Shown: positions 27,701 through 39,544 of the stretch, piece by piece
Numbering within the stretch: position 1 is the stretch's first letter
How the letters are laid out: the number at the start of each line of letters is the position of its first letter
DNA from: Closterium sp. NIES-65
Lineage: Eukaryota; Streptophyta; Zygnematophyceae; Desmidiales; Closteriaceae
Assembly: GCA_948144175.1 (NCBI GenBank)
Contig: CANXME010000046.1
Location: forward strand, 1 to 64,000
Length of the DNA stretch: 64,000 bases
Direction of reading: 5' to 3'
Notes under the pieces: model-generated
Seen by the model: the letters and a program-made list of their open reading frames with translations, nothing else
What the model was told of the DNA's origin: nothing
Databases searched by the model: none
Made by a program: the position numbers and the translations under genes

Positions 27701-30700
27701 AGCGTATGCAAAATTGCAAGAACAAGGGCCTGGCGTGTGCAAAATTGCAAGAACAAGGGCTTAGCTAGTGCAAAATAGCAAGAGCAAGGGCCTAGCGTGT
27801 GCAAAAAGTTCAGAACAAGGGTCTAGCGTTTGCGAAATGGCAAGAACAAAAGCCTAACGTGTGAAAAATAAAAAGAACAAGGGTCTAGCATGTGCAAAAT
27901 TGCAAGAACAAGGGCCTAGCGTGTGCAAAATAAAAAGAACAAGGGCATAGCGTGTGCAAAATAGCAAGAACAAGGGCCTAGCGTGTGCAAAATAAAAAGA
28001 ACAAGGGCCTAGCGTGTGCAAAATTGCAAGAACAAGGGCCTAGCGTGTGCAAAATTGCAAGAACAAGGGCCTAGCGTGTGCAAAATTGCAAGAACAAGGG
28101 CATAGCGAGTGCAAAATAGCAAGAGCAAGGGCCTAGCTTTCGCGAAATAGCCAGAACAAGGGCCTAGTGTTTGCAAAATAGCAAGAACAAGGGCCTAGCG
28201 AGTGCAAAATAAAAAGAACAAGGGCCTAGCGTGTGCAAAATAAAAAGAACAAGAGCCTAGCGTGTGCAAAATTGCAAGAACAAGGGCCTAGCGTGTGCAA
28301 AATTGCAAGAACAAGGGCCTAGCGAGTGCAAAATAGCAAGAGCAAGGGCCTAGCGTGTGCGAAAAATCAAGAACAAGGGCCTAGCGTTCGCAAAATAGCA
28401 AGAACAAGGGCCTAACGTGTGCAAAATAAAAAGAACAAGGGTCTAGCATGTGCAAAATTGCAAGAACAAGGGCCTAGCACGTGCAAAATAAAACGAACTA
28501 GGGCATAGCGTTTGCAAAATAGCAAGAACAAGGGCCTAGCACGTGCAAAATAAAACGAACTAGGGCATAGCGTTTGCAAAATAGCAAGAACAAGGGCCTA
28601 GCACGTGCAAAATAAAAAGAACAAGGGCCTAGCATGTGCAAAATAAAAAGAACAAGGGCCTAGCGTGTGCAAAATTGCAAGAACAAGGGCCTAGCGTATG
28701 CAAAATTGCAAGAACAAGGGCCTAGCGAGTGCAAAATAGCAAGAGCAAGGGCCTAGCGTGTGCAAAAAATCAAGAACAAGGGCCTAGCGTTCGCGAAATA
28801 GCAAGAGCAAGGGCCTAGCGTGTGCTAAATAAAAAGAACAAGGGTCTAGCATGTCCAAAATTGCAAGAACAAGGGCCTAGCATGTGCAAAATAAAAAGAA
28901 CAAGGGCCTAGCGGGTGCAAAATAAAAAGAACAAGGGCCTAGCGTGTGCAAAATTGCAAGAACAAGGGCCTAGCGTGTGCAAAATTGCAAAAACAAGGGC
29001 CTAGCGAGTGCAAAATAGCAAGAGGAAGGGCCTAGCGTGAGCAAAAAATCAAGAACAAGGGCCTAGCGTTCGTGAAATAGCAAGAACAAGGGCCTAGCAT
29101 GTGCAAAATTGCAAGAACAAGGGCCTAGCGTGTGCAAAATAAAAAGAACAAGGGCCTAGCGTGTGCAAAATAGCAAGAACAAGGGCCTAGCGTGTGCAAA
29201 ATAAAAAGAACAAGGGCCTAGCGTGTGCAAAATAAAAAAAACAAGGGCCTAGTGTGTGCAAAATTGCAAGAACAAGGGCCTAGCGTGTGCAAAATTGCAA
29301 GAACAAGGGCATAGCGAGTGCAAAATAAAACGAACAAGGGCCTAGCGTGTGCAAAATTGCAAGAACAAGGGCCTAGCGTGTGCAAAATTGCAAGAACAAG
29401 GGCCTAGCGTGTTCATCCCCTTCTCCTAGATTCCATCCCCTTCTCCCAGATTCCATCCCCTTCTCCCATATTCCATCCCCTTCTCCCAGATTCCATCCCC
29501 TTCTCCCAGATTCCATCCCCTTCTCCCAGATTCCATCCCCTTCTCCCAGATTCCATCCCCTTCTCCCTGATTCCATCCCCTTCTCCCAGATTCCATCCCC
29601 TTCTCCAAGATTCCATCCCCTTCTTCCAGATTCCATCTCCTTCTCCCAGATTCCACCCCCTTCTCCCAGATTCCACCCCCTTCTCCCAGATTCCATCCCC
29701 TTCTCCCTGATTCAATCCCCTTCTCCCAGATTCCATCCCCTTCTCCCAGATTCCATCCCCTTCTCCCAGATTCCATCCCCTTCTCCCAGATTCCATCCCC
29801 TTCTCCCTGATTCCATCCCCTTCTCCCAGATTCCATCCCCTTCTCCCAGATTCCATCCCCTTCTCCCAGATTCCATCCCCTTCTCCCAGATTCCACCCCC
29901 TTCTCCCAGATTCCATTCCCTTCTTCCACATTCCATCCCCTTCTCCCAGATTCCATCCCCTTCTCCCAGATTCCATCCCCTTCTCCCAGATTCCATCCCC
30001 TTCTCCCAGATTCCACCCCCTTCTCCCAGATTCCACCCCCTTCTCCCAGATTCCATCCCCTTCTCCCTGAATCCATCCCCTTCTCCCAGATTCCATCCCC
30101 TTCTCCCAGATTCCATCCCCTTCTCCCATATTCCATCCCCTTCTCCCAGATTCCATCCCCTTCTCCCAGATTTCATCCCCTTCTCCCAGATTCCACCCCC
30201 TTCTCCCAGATTCCATCCCCTTTCCCAGATTCCATCCCCTTCTCCCAGATTCCATCCCCTTCTCCCAGATTCCATCCCCTTCTCCCTGATTCCATCCCCT
30301 TCTCCCAGATTCCATCCCCTTCTCCCAGATTCCATCCCCTTCTCCCAGATTCCATCCCCTTCTCCCAGATTCCACCCCCTTCTCCCAGATTCCATCCCCT
30401 TCTCCCAGATTCCATCCCCTTCTCCCATATTCCATCCCCTTCTCCCATATTCCATCTTTTTCTCCCAGATTCCATCCCCTTCTCCCAGATTCCATCCCCT
30501 TCTCCCAGATTCCATCCCCTTCTCCCAGATTCTATCCCCTTCTCCCAGATTCCATCCCCTTCTACCAGATTCCACCCCCTTCTCCCAGATTCCATCCCCT
30601 TCTCCCTGATTCCATCCCCTTCTCCCTGATTCCATCCCCTTCTCCCAGATTCCATCCCCTTCTCCCAGATTCCATCCCCTTCTCCCACATTCCATCCCCT

Positions 30701-31759
30701 TCTCCCAGATTTCATCACCTTCTCCCAGATTCCACCCCCTTCTCCCAGACTCCATCCCCTTCTCCCAGATTCCATCCCCTTCTCCCAGATTCCATCCCCT
30801 TCTCCCATATTCCATCCCCTTCTCCCATATTCCATCCCTTTCTCCCAGATTCCATCCCCTTCTCCCAGATTCCATCCCCTTCTCCCAGATTCCATTCCCT
30901 TCTACCAGATTCCACCCCCTTCTCCCTGATTCCATCCCCTTCTCCTAATTTCCATCCCCTTCTCCCAGATTCCATCCCCTTCTCCCAGATTCCATCCCCT
31001 TCTCCCAGATTCCATCCCCTTCTCCCAGATTCCATCCCCTTCTCCCAGATTCCATCCCCTTCTCCCAGATTCTATCCCCTTCTCCCAGATTCCATCCCCT
31101 TCTCCCAGATTCCATCCCCTTCTCCCTGATTCCATCCCCTTCTCCCAGATTCCATCCCCTTCTCCCAGATTTCATCCCCTTCTCCCAGATTCCATCCCCT
31201 TCTCCCAGATTTCATCACCTTCTCCCAGATTCCACCCCCTTCTCCCAGACTCCATCCCCTTCTCCCAGATTCCATCCCCTTCTCCGAGATTCCATCCCCT
31301 TCTCCCAGATTTCATCCCCTTCTCCCAGATTCCACCCCCTTCTCCCAGATTCCATCCTCTTTTCCCTGATTCCATCCCCTTCTCCCAGATTCCATCCCCT
31401 TCTCCCTGATTCCATCCCCTTCTCCGTCATTCCATCCCCTTCTCCCAGATTCCATCCCCTTCTCCCAGATTCCATCCCCTTCTCCCAGATTCCATCCCCT
31501 TCTCCCAGATTCCATCCCCTTCTCCCAGATTCCACCCCCTTCTCCCAGATTCCATCCCCTTCTCCCAGATTCCATCCCCTTCTCCCAGATTCCATCCCCT
31601 TCTCCCAGATTCCATCCCCTTCTCCCAGATTCCATCCCCTTCTCCCAAATTCCATCCCCTTCTCCCCGATTCCATCCCCTTCTCCCAGATTCCATCCCCT
31701 TCTCCCAGATTCATTCCCCTTCTCCCAGATTCCACCCCCTTCTCCCAGATTCCATCCCC

Positions 31760-32070
31760 TTCTCCCAGATTCCATCCCCTGCTCCCAGATTCCATCCCCT
31801 TCTCCCAGATTCCATCCCCTTCTCCCAAATTCCATCCCATTCTCCCATATTTCATCCCCTTCTCCCAAATTCTATACCCTTCTCCCAGATTCCATCCCCT
31901 TCTCCCAGAATCCATCCCCTTCTCCCAGATTCCATCCCCTTCTTCCAGATTCCATCCCATTCTCCCAGATTCCATCCCCTTCTCCCCGGTTCCATCCCCT
32001 TCTCCCAGATTCTATCCCCTTCTCCCAGATTCCATCCCCTTCTCCCAGATTCTATCCCCTTCTCCCAGAT
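31760..32070. repeat. Satellite B duplicated block (offset 700 bp), copy 1
   Basis: Rare variants gctcccagat (31781), a ttctataccc unit, cagaatccatc and tctccccggt (31981) recur in identical order 700 bp downstream (32481 and 32681). About 310 bp matches with essentially no change. Confidence 0.8.
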
Positions 32071-32459
32071 TCCACCCCCTTCTCCCTGATTCCATCCCCT
32101 TCTCCCTGATTCCATCCCCTTCTCCCTGATTCCATCCCCTTCTCCCAGATTCCATCCCCTTCTTCCAGATTCCATCCCATTCTCCCAGATTCCATCCCCT
32201 TCTCCCCGGTTCCATCCCCTTCTCCCAGATTCCATCCCCTTCTCCCAGATTCCATCCCCTTCTCCCAGATTCCATCCCCTTCTCCCAGATTCCACCCCCT
32301 TCTCCCAGATTCCACCCCCTTCTCCCTGATTCCATCCCCTTCTCCCTGATTCCATCCCCTTCTCCTAGATTCCATCCCCTTCTCCCAGATTCCATCCCGT
32401 TCTCCCAGATTCCATCCCCTTCTCCCAGATTCCATCCCCTTCTCCTAGATTCCATCCCC

Positions 32460-32770
32460 TTCTCCCAGATTCCATCCCCTGCTCCCAGATTCCATCCCCT
32501 TCTCCCAGATTCCATCCCCTTCTCCCAAATTCCATCCCATTCTCCCATATTTCATCCCCTTCTCCCAAATTCTATACCCTTCTCCCAGATTCCATCCCCT
32601 TCTCCCAGAATCCATCCCCTTCTCCCAGATTCCATCCCCTTCTTCCAGATTCCATCCCATTCTCCCAGATTCCATCCCCTTCTCCCCGGTTCCATCCCCT
32701 TCTCCCAGATTCTATCCCCTTCTCCCAGATTCCATCCCCTTCTCCCAGATTCTATCCCCTTCTCCCAGAT
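32460..32770. repeat. Satellite B duplicated block (offset 700 bp), copy 2
   Basis: This is the partner of 31760-32070. The run of rare variants from gctcccagat at 32481 to tctccccggt at 32681 is the same. The match fades after about 32770, where a tccatcctct variant appears. Confidence 0.8.
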
Positions 32771-33989
32771 TCCATCCTCTTCTCCCAGATTCCATCCCCT
32801 TCTCCCAGATTCCATCCCCTTCTCCCAAATTCCATCCCCTTCTCCCAGATTCCATCCCCTTCTCCCAGATTCCATCCCCTTCTCCCAGATTCCATCCCCT
32901 TCTTCCAGATTCCACCCCCTTCTCCCAGATTCCACCCCCTTCTCCCTGATTCCATCCCCTTCTCCCAGATTCCATCCCCTTCTCCCAGGTTCCACCCCCT
33001 TCTCCCAGATTCCACCCCCTTCTCCCAGATTCCATCCCCTTCTCCCTGATTCCATCCCCTTCTCCTAGATTCCATCCCCTTCTCCCATATTCCATCCCCT
33101 TCTTCCATATTCCATCCCCTTCTCCCAGATTCCATCCCCTTCTCCCAGATTTCATCCCCTTCTCCCAGATTCCACCCCCTTCTCCCAGACTCCATCCCCT
33201 TCTCCCTGATTCCATCCCCTTCTCCGTCATTCTATCCTATTCTCCCCGATTCCATCCCCTTCTCCCAGATTCCATCCCCTTCTCCCATACTCCATCCCCT
33301 TCTCCCAGATTCCATCCCCTTCTCCCAGATTCCATCCCCTTCTCCCAGATTCCATCCCCTTCTCCCTGATTCCATCCCCTTCTCCCAGATTCCACCCCCT
33401 TCTCCCAGATTCCATCCCCTTCTCCCAGATTCCATCCCCTTCTCCCAGATTCCATCCCCTTCTCCCAGATTCCATCCCCTTCTCCCAGATTCCATCCCCT
33501 TTTCCCAGATTCCATCCCCTTCTCCCAAATTCCATCCCCTTCTCCCAGATTCCATCCCCTTCTCCCAGATTCCATCCCCTTCTCCCAGATTCCATCCCCT
33601 TCTCCCAGATTCCATCCCCTTCTCCCAGATTCCATCCCGTTCTCCCTGATTCCATCCCCTTCTCCCAGATTCCATCCCCTTCTCCCAGATTCCACCCCCT
33701 TCTCCCAGATTCCATCCCCTTCTCCCATATTCCATCCCATTCTCCCAGATTCCATCCGCTTCTCGCAGATTCCATCCCCTTCTCCCATATTCCATCCCCT
33801 TCTCCCAGATTCCATCCCCTTCTCCCAGATTCCATCCCCTTCTCCCAGATTCCACCCCCTTCTCCCAAATTCCATCCCTTTCTCCCAGATTCCATCCCCT
33901 TCTCCCTGATTCCATCCCCTTCTCCCTGATTCCATCCCCTTCTCCCAGATTCCATCCCCTTCTCCCAAATTCCATCCCCTTCTCCCAGA

Positions 33990-35189
33990 TTCCATCCCCT
34001 TCTCCCAGATTCCATCCCCTTCTCCCAGATTCCATCCCCTTCTCCCAGATTCCACCCCCTTCTCCCAGATTCCACCCCCTTCTCCCTGATTCCATCCCCT
34101 TCTCCCAGATTCCATCCCCTTCTCCCAGATTCCACCCCCTTCTCCCAGATTCCACCCCCTTCTCCCAGATTCCATCCCCTTCTCCCTGATTCCTTCCCCT
34201 TCTCCCAGATTCCATCCCCTTCTCCCAGATTCCATCCCCTTCTCCCATATTCCATCCCCTTCTCCCAGATTCCATCCCCTTCTCCCAGATTTCATCCCCT
34301 TCTCCCTAATTCCACCCCCTTCTCCCAGACTCCATCCCCTTCTCCCAGATTCCATCCCCTTCTCCCATATTCCATCCCCTTCTCCCATATTCCATCCCTT
34401 TCTCCCAAATTCCATCCCCTCCTTCCAGATTCCATCCCCTTCTCCCAGATTCCATCCCCTTCTCCCAGATTCCATCCCCTTCTCCCAGATTCCATCCCCT
34501 TCTCCCAGATTCCACCCCCTTCTCCCAGATTCCACCCCCTTCTCCCTGATTCCATCCCCTTCTCCCAGATTCCATCCCCTTCTCCCAGATTCCACCCCCT
34601 TCTCCCAGATTCCACCCCCTTCTCCCAGATTCCATCCCCTTCTCCCTGATTCCATCCCCTTCTCCCAGATTCCATCCCCTTCTCCCAGATTCCATCCCCT
34701 TCTCCCATATTCCATCCCCTTCTCCCAGATTCCATCCCCTTCTCCCAGATTTCATCCCCTTCTCCCTAATTCCACCCCCTTCTCCCAGACTCCATCCCCT
34801 TCTCCCAGATTCCATCCCCTTCTCCCATATTCCATCCCCTTCTCCCATATTCCATCCCTTTCTCCCAAATTCCATCCCCTCCTTCCAGATTCCATCCCCT
34901 TCTCCCAGATTCCATCCCCTTCTCCCAGATTCCATCCCCTTCTCCCAGATTCCATCCCCTTCTCACAGATTTCATCCCCTTCTCCCAGATTCCATCCCCT
35001 TCTCCCCGATTCCATCCCCTTCTCCCAGATTCCATCCCCTTCTCCCAGATTCCATCCCCTTCTCCCTCATTCCATCCCCTTCTCCCCGATTCCATCCCCT
35101 TCTCCCATATTCCATCCCCTTCTCCCATATTCCATCCCCTTCTCCCAGATTCCATCCCCTTCTCCCAGATTCCATCCCCTTCTCCCAGA
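33990..35189. repeat. Satellite B 1,200-bp tandem duplication, copy 1
   Basis: The rare marker ccttccagat is at 34421 and 34881 in this copy and at 35621 and 36081 in the next, all offset by 1,200 bp. Other paired markers are tctcacagat (34961 and 36161) and tccctcattcc (35061 and 36261). Inside each copy a 460-bp sub-duplication is also visible (markers 34421 to 34881). Confidence 0.82.
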
Positions 35190-36389
35190 TTCCATCCCCT
35201 TCTCCCAGATTCCATCCCCTTCTCCCAGATTCCATCCCCTTCTCCCAGATTCCACCCCCTTCTCCCAGATTCCACCCCCTTCTCCCTGATTCCATCCCCT
35301 TCTCCCAGATTCCATCCCCTTCTCCCAGATTCCACCCCCTTCTCCCAGATTCCACCCCCTTCTCCCAGATTCCATCCCCTTCTCCCTGATTCCTTCCCCT
35401 TCTCCCAGATTCCATCCCCTTCTCCCAGATTCCATCCCCTTCTCCCATATTCCATCCCCTTCTCCCAGATTCCATCCCCTTCTCCCAGATTTCATCCCCT
35501 TCTCCCTAATTCCACCCCCTTCTCCCAGACTCCATCCCCTTCTCCCAGATTCCATCCCCTTCTCCCATATTCCATCCCCTTCTCCCATATTCCATCCCTT
35601 TCTCCCAAATTCCATCCCCTCCTTCCAGATTCCATCCCCTTCTCCCAGATTCCATCCCCTTCTCCCAGATTCCATCCCCTTCTCCCAGATTCCATCCCCT
35701 TCTCCCAGATTCCACCCCCTTCTCCCAGATTCCACCCCCTTCTCCCTGATTCCATCCCCTTCTCCCAGATTCCATCCCCTTCTCCCAGATTCCACCCCCT
35801 TCTCCCAGATTCCACCCCCTTCTCCCAGATTCCATCCCCTTCTCCCTGATTCCATCCCCTTCTCCCAGATTTCATCCCCTTCTCCCAGATTCCATCCCCT
35901 TCTCCCATATTCCATCCCCTTCTCCCAGATTCCATCCCCTTCTCCCAGATTTCATCCCCTTCTCCCTAATTCCACCCCCTTCTCCCAGACTCCATCCCCT
36001 TCTCCCAGATTCCATCCCCTTCTCCCATATTCCATCCCCTTCTCCCATATTCCATCCCTTTCTCCCAAATTCCATCCCCTCCTTCCAGATTCCATCCCCT
36101 TCTCCCAGATTCCATCCCCTTCTCCCAGATTCCATCCCCTTCTCCCAGATTCCATCCCCTTCTCACAGATTTCATCCCCTTCTCCCAGATTCCATCCCCT
36201 TCTCCCCGATTCCATCCCCTTCTCCCAGATTCCATCCCCTTCTCCCAGATTCCATCCCCTTCTCCCTCATTCCATCCCCTTCTCCCCGATTCCATCCCCT
36301 TCTCCCATATTCCATCCCCTTCTCCCATATTCCATCCCCTTCTCCCAGATTCCATCCCCTTCTCCCAGATTCCATCCCCTTCTCCCAGA
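35190..36389. repeat. Satellite B 1,200-bp tandem duplication, copy 2
   Basis: This block follows copy 1 directly and matches it at nearly every base; one difference is ttcatcccc near 35871 against ttccatcccc near 34671. The copy carries the same internal 460-bp and 740-bp spacing of the ccttccagat marker. Confidence 0.8.
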
Positions 36390-38020
36390 TTCCATCCCCT
36401 TCTCCCATATTCCATCCCCTTCTCCCAGATTCCATCCCCTTCTCCCAGATTCCATCCCCTTCTCCCAGATTCCATCCCCTTCTCCCAGATTCCATCCCCT
36501 TCTCCCATATTCCATCCCCTTCGCCCAGATTCCATCCCCTTCTCCCAGATTCCATCCCCTTCTTCCAGATTCCATCCCCTTCTCCCAGATTCCACACCCT
36601 TCTCCCAGATTCCATCCCCTTCTCCCAAATTCCATCCCCTTCTCCCTGATTCCATCCCCTTCTCCTAGATTCCATCTTCCTCATTCCATCCCCTTCTCCC
36701 AGATTCCATCCCCTTCTCCCAGATTCCATACCCTTCTCCCAGATTCCATCCCCTTCTCCCAGATCCCATCCCCTTCTCCCATATTCCATCCCCTTCTCGC
36801 AGATTCCATCCCCTTCTCCCAGATTCCATCCCCTTCTCCCAGATTCCATCCCCTTCTCCCTGATTCCATCCCCTTCTCCCAGATTCCACTCCCATCTTCC
36901 AGATTCCATCCCCTTCACCCAGATTCCATCCCCTTATCCCAGATTCCATCCCCTTCTCCCAGATTCTATCCCCTTCTCCCAAATTCCATCCCCTACTCTC
37001 AGATTCCATCCCCTTCTTCCAGATCCCATCCCCTTCTCCCAGATTCCATCCCCTTCTCCCAGATTCCATCCCCTTCTCCCAAATTACATCCCCTTCTCCC
37101 ATATTACATCCCCTTCTCCCAGATTCCATCCCCTTCTCCCATATTCCATCCCCTTCTCCCAGATTCCATCCCCTTCTCCCAGATTCCATCCCCTTCTTCC
37201 TCATTCCATCCCCTTCTCCCAGATTCCATCCCCTTCTCCCAGATTCCATACCCTTCTCCCTTATTCCATCCCCTTCTCCCATATCCCATCCCCTTCTCCC
37301 ATATTCCATCCCCTTCTCGCAGATTCCATCCCCTTCTCCCAGATTCCATCCCCTTCTCCCAGATTCCATCCCCTTCTCCCAGATCCCATCCCCTTCTCCC
37401 ATATTCCATCCCCTTCTCCCAGACTCCATAACCTTCTCCCAGATTCCATCCTCTTCTCCCAGACTCCATACCCTTCTCCCATATTCCATCCGCTTCTCGC
37501 AGATTCCATCCCCTTCTCCCAGATTCCATCCCCTTCTCCCAGATTCCATCCCCTTCTCCCAAATTTCATCCCCTTCTACCAGATTCCATCCCCTTCTCCC
37601 AGATTCTATCCCCTTCTCCCAGATTCTATCCCCTTCTCCCATATTCCATCCCCTTCTCTCAGATTCCACCCCCTTCTCCCAGATTCCATCCCCTTCTCCC
37701 AGATTCCATCCCCTTCTCCTTGATTCCATCCCCTTCTCCCAGATTCCATCCCCTTCTCCCAGATTCTATCCCCTTCTCCCAGATCCCATCCCCTTCTCCC
37801 ATATTCCATCCCCTTCTCCCAGACTCCATACCCTTCTCCCAGATTCCATCCTCTTCTCCCAGACTCCATACCCTTCTCCCATATTCCATCCGCTTCTCGC
37901 AGATTCCATCCCCTTCTCCCAGATTCCATCCCCTTCTCCCAGATTCCATCCCCTTCTCCCAAATTTCATCCCCTTCTACCAGATTCCATCCCCTTCTCCC
38001 AAATTTCATCCCCTTCTACC

Positions 38021-38968
38021 AGTAAAGGGAATCTAGCGGTCTCACTCGATCAGAAGGTGGGAAATATATAAATCTAGTGAGCTAATAAGGTTCGAAAGGA
38101 ATCTAATGCATATGTATATAGAAAGTGGTGCATTGGCCAGGTCGGTCAGTATGGGAACTTAGAGTGCAAATGCCTGGGAGAACGGAACCGCTCAGATCTC
38201 GCATAATACACGGAATCTAGTGGTCTCACTCAAATATAAGGTAGGAAATATATTCATCCAGTGACATAAGGGTTTGAAAGGTAACTAATGCACATGTGTA
38301 GAGAAAATGGTGCATCGGCCAGTCTGGCCGGCATTTCGCACTCATAGTGCAGGTGGGGCCAGGGAGAACGGAAACGCTCGTTTCTCAAAATGGAGAGGGA
38401 ATCTAACGGTCTCACTCGATCAGAAGGTGGGAAATATATAAATCTAGTCAGCTAAAATGGTTTGAAATGTATTCAACGCACATGTATAGAGAAAATGGTG
38501 CATTGGCCAGGTCGGTCAGTATCGGAACTTAAAATGCAAATGCCAGGGAGAACGGAAGCGCTCAGATCTGGCATAGTACACGGAATCAAGTGGTCTCACT
38601 CAAATAGAAAGTAGGAAATATATTCATCTAGTGAACGTAAGAGTTTGAAAGGTAACTAACGAACATGTGTAGAGAAAATTGTGCATCGGCGAGTCTGGCC
38701 GGCATTTCGCACTTATAGTGCAACTAGGGCCAAGGAGAACGGAAATGCTCATTTCTCAAAAAGTAGAGGGAATCTAGCGGTCTCACTCGATCAGAAGGTG
38801 GGAAATATATAAATCTAGTGAGCTAATAAGGTTCGAAAGGAATCTAATGCATATGTATATAGAAAATGGTGCATTGGCCAAGTCGGTCAGTATGGGAACT
38901 TAGAGTGCAAATGCCTGGGAGAACGGAAGCGATCAGATCTCGCATAGTACACGGAATCTAGTGGTCTC
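38021..38968. repeat. Satellite C: 371-bp dimeric repeat, block 1
   Basis: The array starts at the boundary with satellite B, at agtaaagggaatctagcgg. The unit has two related halves of about 185 bp. Half A carries cactcgatcagaaggtggg and cattggccaggtcggtcag; half B carries ctcactcaaatagaaggtag and cggccagtctggccg. Both halves share ggaatctag, ggtctcactc, aaatggtgcat and gagaacggaa. The block ends at the GTCTC target-site copy (38964-38968) next to element 1. Confidence 0.93.
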
Positions 38969-39098
38969 TGACAAAGTTTGAAGAAAGAAAGAGGGTTGAA
39001 CTAGCAAGAATGAGGATACAAATAGCAAACCCTAGAAGGGTTGTACTCACTATAGAGCACCCCACTACAGGCTAGAACAATAAGATAATATTCTGACA
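38969..39098 (-). repeat. Element 1 3' LTR (130 bp)
   Basis: Starts tgacaaagtttgaag and ends atattctgaca on the plus strand; on the minus strand it begins TGTCAGAATA and ends TTTGTCA. It is identical at all 130 positions to the copy at 40301-40430, indicating recent insertion or conversion. Confidence 0.93.
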
Positions 39099-39109
39099 CA
39101 CCCCCATAG
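39099..39109 (-). other. Element 1 polypurine tract
   Basis: The minus strand reads CTATGGGGGTG immediately before the 3' LTR. The same 11 bases precede the 3' LTR of element 2 (44654-44664). This is the expected site for plus-strand DNA priming. Confidence 0.8.
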
Positions 39110-39341
39110 CCAAAGTGGGGTGTAATCAGCAGAGCAGGCAAAGCAAAACAAGCTCAGGGTGGATCACAATGTCACCACACATTCTAAGCACAAGTTCAAG
39201 AAGAAATAGTTTAGAGTTCACAATTATAAGCAAAGCTAGTGGTAGTCACAACGGGCAAGTGAGGAGGAGGAGGGAGAGTGAGGGGAGAGGAGACAGGAGG
39301 CGACGGCTGAAGCTGCAGACACACGGGCAACAGGAGGCAGA

Positions 39342-39485
39342 CTGGCACAGCGGCTACCGGACAGCGCCCGGACTACAGGAGTAACAGGCCCCGCGGCTCA
39401 AATAGCGGCGGACGGGCAACGGACCCACGGGCGGCTGGCACAGCTGGCTACGACTGGGCTACCGGGACAGCGCCCCGGACTACAG
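39342..39485. repeat. Imperfect duplication inside element 1
   Basis: The motif ggctaccggacagcgcccgg followed by actacagg near 39351 recurs near 39457 with small insertions (ctaccgggacagcgccccgg). It is spaced by about 100 bp and shows local duplication in the non-coding 3' part of element 1. Confidence 0.6.
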
Positions 39486-39544
39486 GTGCTGCGGACGACA
39501 AGCCGGCAGCCTCCGCTCAACCTCCCGCAAACAGTCCCACCCCC

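Larger units (their letters stand above)
1..29411. repeat. Satellite A: 31-bp tandem repeat array
   Basis: A tandem repeat with a 31-bp period fills this whole stretch, giving about 950 copies. The conserved core is gggcctagcgtgtgcaaaa, followed by a variable linker (attgcaagaacaa, ataaaaagaacaa, atagcaagaacaa or aaaatcaagaacaa). Marker variants such as gcgttcgcgaaatagc, gggtctagcatg, gggcatagcg and gcctagcgagtgc recur in a fixed order, which defines a higher-order repeat. Scattered 1-3 bp indels break the phase, for example near 235, 2600 and 5335. I see no inserted gene or transposon in the stretch. Minus-strand open frames that repeat HTLGPCS, FAHARPLF and FCTRYALV motifs are by-products of a unit with few stops. 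The array is cut by the left window edge, so its full length is unknown. Confidence 0.97.
29412..38020. repeat. Satellite B: 20-bp tandem repeat array
   Basis: The 20-bp unit ttctcccagattccatcccc repeats about 430 times over 8.6 kb. About 80 percent of the plus-strand bases are pyrimidines. Common variants are ttccaccccc, tccctgat, tcccatat, tcccaaat and tcttccag. I found only two places where the 20-bp phase shifts: a 1-bp loss at about 30221 and a 6-bp loss at about 36670. The last 1.35 kb, after 36670, is a subfamily with more agatcccatc, tctcgcag and ctactag-type variants. It joins satellite A directly near 29411 (cctagcgtgt to tcatcccc) and satellite C near 38021. Because the unit lacks stops in the minus-strand frames and 20 is not a multiple of 3, long open frames with a 20-residue period (MESGRRGWNLGEGDGIWEKG) arise in all frames. 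I treat them as non-coding. Confidence 0.97.

Noticed and set aside
827-27804. Many short open frames in satellite A with repeated HTLGPCS, FAHARPLF and FCTRYALV motifs
   Set aside because: They follow the 31-bp period (31-residue cycle), have no independent start context or domain, and stop wherever a 1-bp indel breaks the phase.
1-29411. CRISPR array
   Set aside because: There are no unique spacers between the repeats; the linkers are a few recurring variants and the context is eukaryotic satellite DNA.
29412-38020. Interpretation of satellite B as part of the satellite A family
   Set aside because: The period (20 against 31 bp) and sequence differ, and I found no shared core beyond a few bases at the junction.
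29380-38025. Dozens of overlapping long frames in satellite B on both strands, up to 492 codons
   Set aside because: A stop-poor 20-bp unit opens every phase at once; overlapping frames with the same cycle indicate repeat composition, not a gene.
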